Below the pieces are notes generated by a model. That model ran no database searches and was not told where the DNA came from. It was given only the letters and a program-made list of their open reading frames with translations. Source: Colimorpha sp045639845 (GTDB lineage: Bacteria; Bacteroidota; Bacteroidia; Bacteroidales; P3). From it: DNA of 38,077 nucleotides. This document shows, one piece after another, positions 30,696 through 38,077 of this stretch. A program made the position numbers and the translations under genes. The stretch is taken from positions 1-38,077 of the forward strand of contig JAZUDW010000021.1 in NCBI GenBank assembly GCA_045639845.1. Reading direction: 5' to 3'. The first letter of the stretch is position 1; each line of letters begins with the position of its first letter.

Positions 30696-33026
30696 TTAGT
30701 CTCCTTGTTCCTCGAGAACGGTTGCTACTTCTTGTATGGGACGCAAGGTATATGGGATAAAGGTGCGGTTGGTATTGCTTAATGTATTGTAGTATCGTTG
30801 CTGAATCGAAATCCGATGACAGAGGTAGGTCTTTAGGTCTTGAGATTCCTTCTCTCTGTTGCAAAGAGAGAGAAGATGAGAGTATGACAATAGTAGTGTT
30901 GGGTCGTTGATACACTCGAGTTGTACGGAATCAAAGGCAGTGTGGAGTGCTTGATAGGCAGCCTCTTTCTGATTCTTATCTACTAGATTGTTCGATAATA
31001 TGATAACGTTACGCAATTGTTCTTCAACGAACTTTTGTGATGTGTAGTCAATGAAGTGGTCAACGGGGGTGAAAACAAAGTGATTGTTCAAATGATTGAG
31101 AAATTCTTCGCAGGCTACGGTATCGGAAGAGTAGGGACCGAGTCGGTATGCAATGCCGGTGAGTTGTAGATGTTGTTTGAAGTGTTCACGAAACTCGTTG
31201 AAAGCGTAAGGGGTCAGATATATTGGGCGGAGGGCACTACTGTCAGTCAATGCACCGCTACTGAGAATGATCTCTTCGAAGGCTCGTACCCCAATCGGTA
31301 CAAGTCCATTGCTGTCGGCAACCAGGAGCTTAGAACCCTGTTGGGCTAGTTGGTTGGCTATCTGTTTTGAATACCATCTAGTACTGATTAAACTTGTGTT
31401 GACGATTTGAACATCCGTGCGAATACCTTCCACTTGTTGCAGATACCACAGAGGGAATGTGTCATTGTCTCCTACGCAGAAAAGAATTGCATTCTTTTCG
31501 CAAGAGTTAAGTGTGTTCCAAGCTGTGTTGCGAGCTACTTGGTTGTGTCGTCGATTATGGCTGGGATAATTCTGTGCTGCCATCAATGCGGGTACGGCTA
31601 GCGAAATGGTGTATATAAGGATTTTAGGAATGTGTTTGTGGGATGCCCATTGGATAAATGCCAAAGTTCCAATGCCAATCCATAAACACCATGCATAGAA
31701 TGATAGTACAAAGGCATAATCCCGTTCGCGTGGTTGGTAGCATGGCATGTTCAGATATATTGCCAGACCTATACTTGATAGAAGGAATAGGGTAGTGTTT
31801 GACCAGAATCCGGCTCTGTGTCGATAGTTATATATCAGACCCCAAATACCTAATATCAGTGGCAGTAGAAAATAACAAGTATGACTTTGTCGCTCTCTAT
31901 GCATTGCGTCACGTGGTTGCCATTGTCCTGTGCCTACCAGCAGTCGATCTATGGGCGGGATCCCGACAATAAATTGTCCATTCTGCAAAGAGCCAAGACC
32001 CATTCTGTCGTTGTATCGTCCGCAAAAGTTCCAAAAGAAATAGCGTAGATACATGTATTGGAGCTGATATGAAGAAAAAAACTGTAGGTTGTCGATAAAA
32101 TTAGGGTCGTAAACTTCAGTACCATCGGCTGTATGATAATGGCCGTGGTTCCCACTCCAATAACGGTAATAGGTGGCATCGTTAGCTCGTTGTCGCCATA
32201 TACGTGGATAGACTAAAGGTGATTTTTCATATTGATCGCGACTCAGATATGAACGAAAGTTCTGGAATGTACTGGGATCGCCCTCGTTAATCGGCATTCT
32301 GTTATCTGCTCGTAGAGGGATGATTATCATTGGCGAAAGACCAATGATGAGCATAATAGAAGCTATAGGTATTGTAGGCAATATCCAATGGCGAGATTGG
32401 CCTTGTTTGTGGTCGTTATGTTTTTTGAACAATAGTAGCACGGCCAAATAGGGTAGGGCCAGCAATGACATTAGGTGGATGCAGGGGGCCATGCCACCAA
32501 GCAGTGCGATGAGCAGAATCCATCGGTATCCTTGTTGAGGTGTTGCGCATTGGTACCAACGCACCGAAGCCCACACTATGGTGGATGATACGAGCATGGA
32601 CATAGCATACACTTCGCTTTCTACAGCTGAAAACCAAGCCGTGTCGCACACACAATAGCTTAGTGCACCTACTGCGGCTGCTAGATGGTGCTTCCATGAG
32701 GTGTTTTCGTTGTGTATGAAATGATCTGTTAGGTGTATGAGCGTCCAGTATAAGAAGCCTACGGTAACTGAAGCCGATACTACCGATGTCATATTGCTCC
32801 AAAAGGCTATCTTCTCAGGAGATGAGGCTAGGAGGGTGAAAAGGTGTGCAATAAGTTGGTAGAGTGGGGCTCCTGGTGGATGTCCAATCATGAGTTTGTG
32901 GTTTGTGGCTATGAATTCGCCACAGTCCCAAAAACTAACGGTAGGAGCCATTGTTAGCCGATAGATGATGAAGGATACTGCAGTGAGTAACCATCCAAAG
33001 TAGGTGGTGGTGTTATGCCGTTTCAT
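30696..33026 (-). CDS. DUF2723 (GT117-type) membrane glycosyltransferase
   Basis: A 776-aa inner-membrane protein of the DUF2723 family, which includes the human O-mannosyltransferase TMEM260. The N-terminal signature is GWLLTAVSFIIYRLTMAPTVSFWDCGEFIATNHKL followed by GHPPGAPLY. The acidic pair in WDCGEF is characteristic. About ten hydrophobic segments lie in residues 10-470, then a soluble C-terminal domain containing GDNDTFPLWYLQQVEGIR and a helical end (about 655-776). Many Bacteroidales homologues are longer. It is predicted to glycosylate exported proteins. It is cotranscribed with lptE, 6 nt after that gene's stop. Confidence 0.88.
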   Translation of the reverse strand: MKRHNTTTYFGWLLTAVSFIIYRLTMAPTVSFWDCGEFIATNHKLMIGHPPGAPLYQLIAHLFTLLASSPEKIAFWSNMTSVVSASVTVGFLYWTLIHLTDHFIHNENTSWKHHLAAAVGALSYCVCDTAWFSAVESEVYAMSMLVSSTIVWASVRWYQCATPQQGYRWILLIALLGGMAPCIHLMSLLALPYLAVLLLFKKHNDHKQGQSRHWILPTIPIASIMLIIGLSPMIIIPLRADNRMPINEGDPSTFQNFRSYLSRDQYEKSPLVYPRIWRQRANDATYYRYWSGNHGHYHTADGTEVYDPNFIDNLQFFSSYQLQYMYLRYFFWNFCGRYNDRMGLGSLQNGQFIVGIPPIDRLLVGTGQWQPRDAMHRERQSHTCYFLLPLILGIWGLIYNYRHRAGFWSNTTLFLLSSIGLAIYLNMPCYQPRERDYAFVLSFYAWCLWIGIGTLAFIQWASHKHIPKILIYTISLAVPALMAAQNYPSHNRRHNQVARNTAWNTLNSCEKNAILFCVGDNDTFPLWYLQQVEGIRTDVQIVNTSLISTRWYSKQIANQLAQQGSKLLVADSNGLVPIGVRAFEEIILSSGALTDSSALRPIYLTPYAFNEFREHFKQHLQLTGIAYRLGPYSSDTVACEEFLNHLNNHFVFTPVDHFIDYTSQKFVEEQLRNVIILSNNLVDKNQKEAAYQALHTAFDSVQLECINDPTLLLSYSHLLSLCNREKESQDLKTYLCHRISIQQRYYNTLSNTNRTFIPYTLRPIQEVATVLEEQGD

Positions 33027-33032
33027 TGTTTG

Positions 33033-33554
33033 TTACCAGTTGACCACGGCTTTGTTGAATACATCTTCGCACAATTCTGTGACAATTTCCCCCATTAGAC
33101 CATTCTCTACAGACGAGAAGTTGAGGGTGGCGTTGTAATCTCGATAACGGCTGAATTGCTGTTCGTAGTTGGCCTTCTCGTCGTATTTGTTTGTGAATTT
33201 GACTTTGATGGTAATAGTGAGCCTGTTCATTGACACATCGTCGCCCGAAGTCAGTGCAGAGGCTCGGGTGCTGTATCCGTTGATCTCACCAGATACCTCC
33301 ATGTCGGCTTCTCCGTTAACTACAGTGAGGTTGGTCTGTGATTGGAACATGTTGCGCAGTTCGTCGGTGAGCTTCTGGCTGAGTTGTGGGTTCACAGTAG
33401 AAGCATAGTTGGGAAATGTTGTTACCGATATGGTTTTTGCATCGGGTGGTATTGATGCTCCTGTAAAGGAGTAGCCACCAGAGCAACCTCCTAATGCAGA
33501 GATGGCAATAAGAAGCGTTGCGATGATTCTCCAACGGACAAATGTTTGTCGCAT
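33033..33554 (-). CDS. lptE: LptE-family LPS-assembly lipoprotein
   Basis: The outer-membrane lipoprotein partner of LptD in lipopolysaccharide insertion. It is 173 aa from the ATG at 33554 (upstream in-frame codons give no better start). Lipobox SALGG-C (Cys24) is followed by GGYSFTGASIPPDAKTISVTTFPNYAS, the opening typical of the Bacteroidota LptE family. It continues LSQKLTDELRNMFQSQTNLTVV and EVSGEINGYSTR. No lptD lies in the window. It sits directly upstream of the DUF2723 gene on the same strand. Confidence 0.9.
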   Translation of the reverse strand: MRQTFVRWRIIATLLIAISALGGCSGGYSFTGASIPPDAKTISVTTFPNYASTVNPQLSQKLTDELRNMFQSQTNLTVVNGEADMEVSGEINGYSTRASALTSGDDVSMNRLTITIKVKFTNKYDEKANYEQQFSRYRDYNATLNFSSVENGLMGEIVTELCEDVFNKAVVNW

Positions 33555-33630
33555 GATATTGTGGTGAGAAGAATGAAGGCGACTTCCATTCCATGGTATA
33601 GATGAGTTTGGAAGTCGCCTTGAATCATGG

Positions 33631-33801
33631 TTAGAAGTTGCGGGAACTTTCATCGATGCGCAGTTCGTCTTCCAGTTGGTCTAGGAGAAAGATGGACTCC
33701 ATCATCATGTAGTTGAGTATATCCTTTTTAATGTTGAGGTCAGTAACGTTGCCAAGATCGTTGATGATGGCATCAATGCGTTCTTTGTAATCTACGTTCA
33801 T
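33631..33801 (-). CDS. Small hypothetical protein, 56 aa
   Basis: A 56-aa acidic, helical protein (MNVDYKERIDAIINDLGNVT...DQLEDELRIDESSRNF) using the ATG at 33801; a longer frame would overlap the cysS stop region. No signal peptide. Family not recognised. It lies 76 nt before lptE and 29 nt after cysS on the same strand, so it is probably cotranscribed with them. Confidence 0.6.
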   Translation of the reverse strand: MNVDYKERIDAIINDLGNVTDLNIKKDILNYMMMESIFLLDQLEDELRIDESSRNF

Positions 33802-33830
33802 AGTAATTGCTAGTTGTTGTGATAAATAAA

Positions 33831-35300
33831 TTATTTCATTTCCCATGTTGCACCATCTTTGCCGTCTTTGACAGCAATGCCGAGAGCTGAGAGTGAATCG
33901 CGAATTTTATCGCTGGTAGCCCAATCTTTGTTGGCTTTGGCTTGTGCACGTACATCGAGGATCATCTGCATGAGGCCATCAATTACTTGGGTGTTGTTGC
34001 CGTTGGCTTCGTCTTTCATGCCGAGAATCTGGAAGAAGAAAGTGTCAAAGAGGCCGCGAAGCTCGTCGATGTCGCTTTGGGTAAGAGTAGCCTTATGGTC
34101 GTTGACGGTGTTGATGATTTTGGCGATGTCGAAGAAATAGGAGATGACGATAGGTGTATTGAAATCGTCGTTCATGGCATCGTAGCATTTCTGACGGAAT
34201 CCTCCCACCTCTATTGAAGATGCTTTTGCAGGCTGTAGGCCCTTGAGCGTCTTGTATGCTTGCATAAGGCGTTGCATGCCTTTTTCTGCACCCATAAGGG
34301 CTTCGTTGCTGAAGTCAACAGTGGAACGGTAGTGAGCTTGAAGTATAAAGAAACGGATAGTCATTGGACTATAGGCTTGCTGCAGTTTGGAATGATTGCC
34401 AGTAAAGAACTCGTCAAGGGTGATGAAGTTGCCAAGGCTCTTGCCCATCTTTTGCCCTTCAATGGTAATCATATTGTTGTGCATCCAGTATTTGCAGGGG
34501 CCGTGGCCGGTCACTGCCATCTGTTGGGCTATCTCTGATTCGTGATGGGGGAACATGAGATCCATGCCGCCGCCATGAATGTCGAATGTCTCGCCCAGGT
34601 ATTTTGTGCCCATGGCAGTGCATTCAGTGTGCCAACCAGGGAATCCGACGCTCCAAGGTGAGTTCCAACGCATGATATGCTCAGGCGCTGCTTTTTTCCA
34701 GAGAGCAAAGTCGGCCGTTTCTCGTTTCTCATTCTGACCATCGAGCTCGCGAGTGGTGGAAAGCATCTCATCTATCACACGTCCAGAGAGTACCCCGTAT
34801 TTCTTGGTTGCTTCATGGTATTTACGCACATCGAAATATACAGAACCGTTGCTCTCGTAGGCGAATCCGGCGTCGAGGATCTTTTGTACCAATTCTATCT
34901 GCTCTATAATATGGCCGGAAGCGTGAGGCTCAATACTAGGCCTCAATACATTGAGCGCATCCATGGCTGCATGGTATCGGTTGGTGTAGTATTGTGCCAC
35001 CTCCATGGGCTCGAGTTGCTCAAGGCGGGCTTTCTTGGCAATCTTGTCTTCGCCTTCGTCTGCATCGTGCTCAAGGTGCCCTACGTCGGTAATGTTGCGG
35101 ACATAGCGTACTTTGTATCCCAGATGTCTAAGGTAACGAAATACAACGTCGAAGGTAATGGCAGGACGAGCGTGGCCTAAGTGACCATCGCCATAGACGG
35201 TGGGGCCGCACACATACATACCCACATGATTGGGAGAAAGAGGTTTGAAGAGCTCTTTACTACGAGTAAGTGTGTTATATACTAAAAGTTGCTGTTCCAT
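33831..35300 (-). CDS. cysS: Cysteinyl-tRNA synthetase
   Basis: Charges tRNA-Cys with cysteine. A 489-aa class I synthetase. The Zn-binding/active-site opening is MYVCGPTVYG (C31), the HIGH motif is HLGH at 40-43, and the other zinc ligands lie in PGWHTECTAMG and FPHHESE. The KMSKS motif is QKMGKSLGN. The C-terminal DALR-like helical domain carries ATSDKIRDSLSALGI. Length is normal. Upstream is a TATCTTTG -7 element on the minus strand. Confidence 0.97.
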   Translation of the reverse strand: MEQQLLVYNTLTRSKELFKPLSPNHVGMYVCGPTVYGDGHLGHARPAITFDVVFRYLRHLGYKVRYVRNITDVGHLEHDADEGEDKIAKKARLEQLEPMEVAQYYTNRYHAAMDALNVLRPSIEPHASGHIIEQIELVQKILDAGFAYESNGSVYFDVRKYHEATKKYGVLSGRVIDEMLSTTRELDGQNEKRETADFALWKKAAPEHIMRWNSPWSVGFPGWHTECTAMGTKYLGETFDIHGGGMDLMFPHHESEIAQQMAVTGHGPCKYWMHNNMITIEGQKMGKSLGNFITLDEFFTGNHSKLQQAYSPMTIRFFILQAHYRSTVDFSNEALMGAEKGMQRLMQAYKTLKGLQPAKASSIEVGGFRQKCYDAMNDDFNTPIVISYFFDIAKIINTVNDHKATLTQSDIDELRGLFDTFFFQILGMKDEANGNNTQVIDGLMQMILDVRAQAKANKDWATSDKIRDSLSALGIAVKDGKDGATWEMK

Positions 35301-35401
35301 AGTAATTACTTAGTTTTTGTTGCGGTCTTGCATTATGACCACGGTATTATTATTATATGTTTCAATATTTTATTATAAAAGTGCTTGTTTGCACCAAAAA
35401 G

Positions 35402-35409
35402 CAAAGATA
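35402..35409 (-). promoter_or_regulatory. -7 element of the cysS promoter
   Basis: Minus-strand TATCTTTG, 101 nt upstream of the cysS ATG. No clear -33 element. Confidence 0.6.
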
Positions 35410-35576
35410 CGAAAGTTTTGGAACTTGATAGGATAATAATATGTTTGATATGCCAAAAAGTAATGCTGGATTTTTCACTCACTTTGGGCCGTGCTAAAAA
35501 TGTCCCACCAAGAATAGTCACCGCGGGATCATTCTATGCAGATAGACGAGTGTCTATGAAAGATGAGGGTAAAGCA

Positions 35577-35621
35577 AAGGTTGACTCTGCTGCGAAATAA
35601 TTCGCATTCAGAATCAACCTT
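35577..35621 (-). terminator. Terminator of the alcohol dehydrogenase gene
   Basis: A long hairpin: outer arms AAGGTTGACTCTG/CAGAATCAACCTT (one mismatch) and inner arms TGCGAA/TTCGCA around ATAA. On the minus strand it runs into CCTTTGCTTT, 22 nt beyond the stop codon. Confidence 0.75.
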
Positions 35622-35643
35622 CCTTCTGTATGATCTATTGATA

Positions 35644-36813
35644 TTACAGGCACATGGTGTAGATCTTTTCAATGTCTGCAGGCTGGAGAGGCTTGAAGCC
35701 GTAAAGGGCGCCGCAAGCACTTGCTTTCTTTGCCATAATATCGAAGTGTTCTTTGCCGATGTTGAGGTCGGTAAGGGTGCTCTTGAGTTCTAGCGTCTCA
35801 AAAAGAAACTTCGAGAGACATTCGATACCTTTCCTAGCAATGAACATGGGGTCGCCTTCAGGGGAAATTCCAAATACGTTGGTTGCAAATTGCACATATT
35901 TGCCTACAGTGGTCTCGTCTAAACAGTATTCCATCCAACGGGGGGTCAGTATGGCCAGCCCGAGTCCATGAGTGATGTCGTAGAAAGCACTGAGTTCGTG
36001 TTCCATAGGGTGGCAGCTCCATCCTTGGCTTTTCCCTCCGTCAATAAAGCCGTTGATAGCCCAAGAAGAGGTCCACATCAAGTTTGCACGGGCCTCGTAG
36101 TTTTCGGGATCGTTCATGGCTATAGGTGCATATCGAACAATCGTCTTCATCAATCCTTCCATGAAGCAGTCGAGCATGAAGAGGTCTTTGTTCATGTTGA
36201 AATACACTTCGATGATGTGCGACATCATGTCGGCAGCACCGCAAGCGGTTTGGTAACGGCTCACGGTATAAGTGTTGGTAGGGTCGAGGAACGAAACGCG
36301 AGGAAGCAGAGGACGAGCCAAACGGCCGAATTTGTCGTTGGTCTCGGGGTTGCTGATCACACCTGCGGTGTCCATCTCGGAGCCGGTAGCGCTGAGGGTG
36401 AGTACTGTGATGATAGGCAGTGCGTCCTCTATGGGTGCATGGTGGCTGTCCATAAAGAGCCAGGGGTCGTGGTCCACGAGGGCTCCTGCGGCCATAAATT
36501 TGGTGGCATCGATAGTAGAACCACCGCCTACGGCTAGCAGAACGTCGATCTTATGTTCTTTGCACATTTGTGCTCCGCGACGAACGGAGTCTATGCGAGG
36601 ATTGGGCTCGATACCATTGAGCTCAAAGACTTCCAATCCTGCTTTTTTGCATTCGGCCATTACTGCATCGTAAAGGCCACTGCGTTTGATAGATCCGCCT
36701 CCGTAAGTTAGCAACACACGTTTGCCGTATTTGTTAAGTTCTTCGCCAAGATGGCAGAGTTGGTTTTCTCCAAAATACACTTTGGTCGGGATGTCGTAAA
36801 GAAAACTGTTCAT
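35644..36813 (-). CDS. Iron-containing alcohol dehydrogenase (YqhD/BDH type)
   Basis: A 389-aa NAD(P)-dependent group III alcohol dehydrogenase, reducing aldehydes to alcohols. The nucleotide loop is AVGGGSTIDATK (96-99 GGGS), followed by TLSATGSEMD. Predicted metal ligands are D195, H199 (AADMMSHIIE), H268 (WSCHPMEHEL) and H282 (DITHGLGLA). FGENQLCHLGEEL and YGGGSIKRSGLY near the N-terminus match the butanol-dehydrogenase/YqhD subgroup, which prefers NADPH. Monocistronic, with its own promoter and terminator. Substrate cannot be told. Confidence 0.92.
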   Translation of the reverse strand: MNSFLYDIPTKVYFGENQLCHLGEELNKYGKRVLLTYGGGSIKRSGLYDAVMAECKKAGLEVFELNGIEPNPRIDSVRRGAQMCKEHKIDVLLAVGGGSTIDATKFMAAGALVDHDPWLFMDSHHAPIEDALPIITVLTLSATGSEMDTAGVISNPETNDKFGRLARPLLPRVSFLDPTNTYTVSRYQTACGAADMMSHIIEVYFNMNKDLFMLDCFMEGLMKTIVRYAPIAMNDPENYEARANLMWTSSWAINGFIDGGKSQGWSCHPMEHELSAFYDITHGLGLAILTPRWMEYCLDETTVGKYVQFATNVFGISPEGDPMFIARKGIECLSKFLFETLELKSTLTDLNIGKEHFDIMAKKASACGALYGFKPLQPADIEKIYTMCL

Positions 36814-36897
36814 AGGGTGTCTAGGGTTTGTTTTTAATTATTTATAGGTGTTAGTCGAAGCGTCTGTTTCGGCCGACTCTCACTTGATTTCAGTTTG

Positions 36898-36926
36898 CAA
36901 AGATACTCAATTCTTTTTTATTTCAA
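36898..36926 (-). promoter_or_regulatory. Promoter of the alcohol dehydrogenase gene
   Basis: On the minus strand TATCTTTG (36898-36905) is preceded at 18 nt by TTG (36924-36926), 85 nt upstream of the ATG. Confidence 0.7.
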
Positions 36927-37710
36927 TGCTGTTTTCTGTATCTTTTTGTGTTGTTTGTTTGGGAGAATGTATATTATCAACGAGTTATGTGGTGTGTGAA
37001 AGTACGTTATGACGTTCGTGTTTGTCTCCTTTTAGTTATTACTATCACGAATGAATTTGGAATTCACGATTGTTTGGTGCCCTCCGATGATTGTAGCTGA
37101 CAAATGAACAACGATGCCCTCGCTGACAACGATTACTCTTTGTGGGCAAAAGTTAAGTGGGCTTACCAATATGGATCCTAGAACCTACGACAAAGAATCG
37201 GTGGGAGGAGAAACGAATTCGCCATCGAGCAAAGAGATAGGGAGTATTATGGTTGGACAAGTTGCAGACAGCGAAGCAGGTGTCGCTGTAGTCGGATTGT
37301 TTTGATTGAATAATCGCAGGTGCCATTTCCTTTTATTTTAAGTGTATCGGTTTCCACACATTTTGGGGTAATTGGTGAATTTGATGGAGTAGGACTCGAG
37401 ATTGTCTGCCGACTTATAGGCTGACCTCCAAATCCAAGAGACTACGTTTTTTTTTAGTATGAGCAGTTGTAATATCTGTGAGTCCTCGCAGACTTCGGTA
37501 CCCAAGTATTTGCCCAAACATCAGTACCGGAAGGTGGTTCCAACGAGAAAGACCTCAACCTTTCGTATGATCATCATAGATGGATATTATTCTTCGAAAT
37601 TGTCGTAAGGGCAGGAATTCCACACATATTAAGGTTAAATACAAAGAAACGCATTTCAAATCGCGGAATAATTCGCCATTTATTTTGCGTTTCGAAGGCA
37701 TAAATGAAGA

Positions 37711-37729
37711 TTTGCATGTTTCATGCAAA
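37711..37729. repeat. Perfect 8-bp hairpin
   Basis: TTTGCATG and CATGCAAA around a TTT loop. It has no T tail. Could be an operator or an RNA structure. Confidence 0.55.
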
Positions 37730-37770
37730 CAATAATTGCCATGAATTGGATATTTATTTCAATATATAAT

Positions 37771-37829
37771 AGTGATTAGTGATCGGAGATCAGTGATTGG
37801 TGATTTGAAATAATGTGATCAGAGATCGG
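37771..37829. repeat. Degenerate GTGATC-type repeats
   Basis: GTGATCGGAGATCAG (37779-37793) is repeated 36 bp later as GTGATCAGAGATCGG (37815-37829; 13 of 15 identical), with further AGTGATTA and GTGATTGG units between. Only a few copies, no spacer regularity, so not CRISPR. Confidence 0.65.
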
Positions 37830-37912
37830 ACTATACCACCTTGTAAATACATTTGTCGAATCACTGTCACTGATTACGGTCCACTGAACACTGTACACAT
37901 ATCAATATGCTT

Positions 37913-37942
37913 GGCGCCGATACTTGGTATCGACGCCTTTTT
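37913..37942 (+). terminator. Orphan intrinsic terminator
   Basis: 11-bp stem GGCGCCGATAC/GTATCGACGCC (one mismatch) with a 3-nt loop and five T on the plus strand. No gene is recognised upstream on this strand for at least 1 kb. Confidence 0.7.
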
Positions 37943-38077
37943 ACATGCATTTTGGAAAGATCTATCCGTTGTCATTTTTGTTTTTGGGGCTGTAGTGAGG
38001 CAAGAAAAAAGGATGTCTTTGTCCGAATTGATCAATTTTCACGTAAAATGTTTTGGGACGAAAAACAAATTCCTCCA

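Larger units (their letters stand above)
35301..35643. other. Intergenic region between cysS and the alcohol dehydrogenase
   Basis: This 343-nt gap contains the cysS promoter element (35402-35409) and the terminator of the upstream alcohol dehydrogenase (35577-35621). A plus-strand frame of 71 codons crosses it, but has no family, start context or composition to support it. Confidence 0.6.
36814..38077. other. 1.26-kb gene-poor region
   Basis: No convincing protein gene is seen after the alcohol dehydrogenase promoter. A 63-codon plus frame (37114-37305) has no recognisable family. The region holds an 8-bp perfect hairpin (37711-37729), degenerate GTGATC repeats (37771-37829) and an orphan intrinsic terminator (37913-37942). 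It may contain a decayed gene, a small RNA or the control region of a gene outside the window. Confidence 0.6.

Noticed and set aside
33555..33653. 33-residue N-terminal extension of LptE
   Set aside because: It places a polar stretch before the lipoprotein signal peptide; the ATG at 33554 gives a normal signal.
35385..35600. 71-codon plus-strand ORF between cysS and the alcohol dehydrogenase
   Set aside because: It crosses the cysS promoter and the dehydrogenase terminator, so it is unlikely to be coding.
37114..37305. 63-codon plus-strand ORF in the gene-poor end
   Set aside because: No recognisable domain, no promoter or neighbour support; kept only as part of the region description.
37771..37829. 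Repeat cluster considered as a CRISPR array
   Set aside because: Repeats are 8-15 nt, degenerate and without regular unique spacers; no cas genes nearby.

Overview
The window comes from a Bacteroidota genome, most likely order Bacteroidales. The evidence is the repeated Bacteroidota-type promoter core TAnnTTTG, AT-rich gene starts without strong Shine-Dalgarno sequences, a PorE/OmpA-type envelope protein, a DUF2723 membrane glycosyltransferase, a Bacteroidota-type LptE and DUF2958/DUF3560/WYL_2-like phage proteins. The genus cannot be fixed from the sequence alone.

Layout. (1) Positions 1-8633 are the right end of a tailed-phage prophage, read left to right: 3' part of the terminase large subunit, a cassette of small cytoplasmic proteins, a large tail/baseplate-type protein, then a lysis cassette (holin, small membrane protein, GH108 endolysin, spanin-like lipoprotein). 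The prophage abuts the 3' end of a tRNA-Arg(CCU) gene (8634-8705, minus strand), the usual attachment position. (2) 8745-13664, minus strand: the rimP-nusA-infB operon, with a structured leader. (3) 14070-18416, plus strand: an alpha-oxoamine-synthase-family PLP enzyme, a threonine-synthase-like PLP enzyme, a short-chain dehydrogenase and a lipoprotein flavodoxin. The first three match the step order expected for capnine-type sulfonolipid synthesis (cysteate synthase, cysteate acyltransferase, 3-keto reductase). (4) 18626-20073: a hypothetical regulator-like gene and a small lipoprotein, divergently transcribed around a 27-nt poly-T tract that sits on the -33 position of a promoter. (5) 20310-25838, plus strand: mrdA (PBP2), rodA, clpX, an exported nitroreductase-like protein and queD. 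(6) 26152-29799: a PorE-like TPR/propeller/OmpA protein with an unusual C-terminal retropepsin-like domain, then miaA. (7) 30019-30609: a sigma-70/ECF factor. (8) 30696-36813, minus strand: DUF2723 glycosyltransferase, lptE, a small hypothetical gene, cysS and an iron-type alcohol dehydrogenase. (9) 36814-38077: 1.26 kb without a convincing gene, with degenerate repeats and an orphan terminator.

How they work together. Most of the chromosome side is core translation (IF-2, NusA, RimP, CysRS, MiaA, QueD, tRNA) and envelope building (PBP2/RodA elongasome, LptE, PorE-like anchor, lipid enzymes). The most interesting signals are the candidate sulfonolipid cluster, the degenerate protease-like domain on the PorE-like protein, the possibly phase-variable poly-T promoter and the spanin-like end of the phage lysis cassette.
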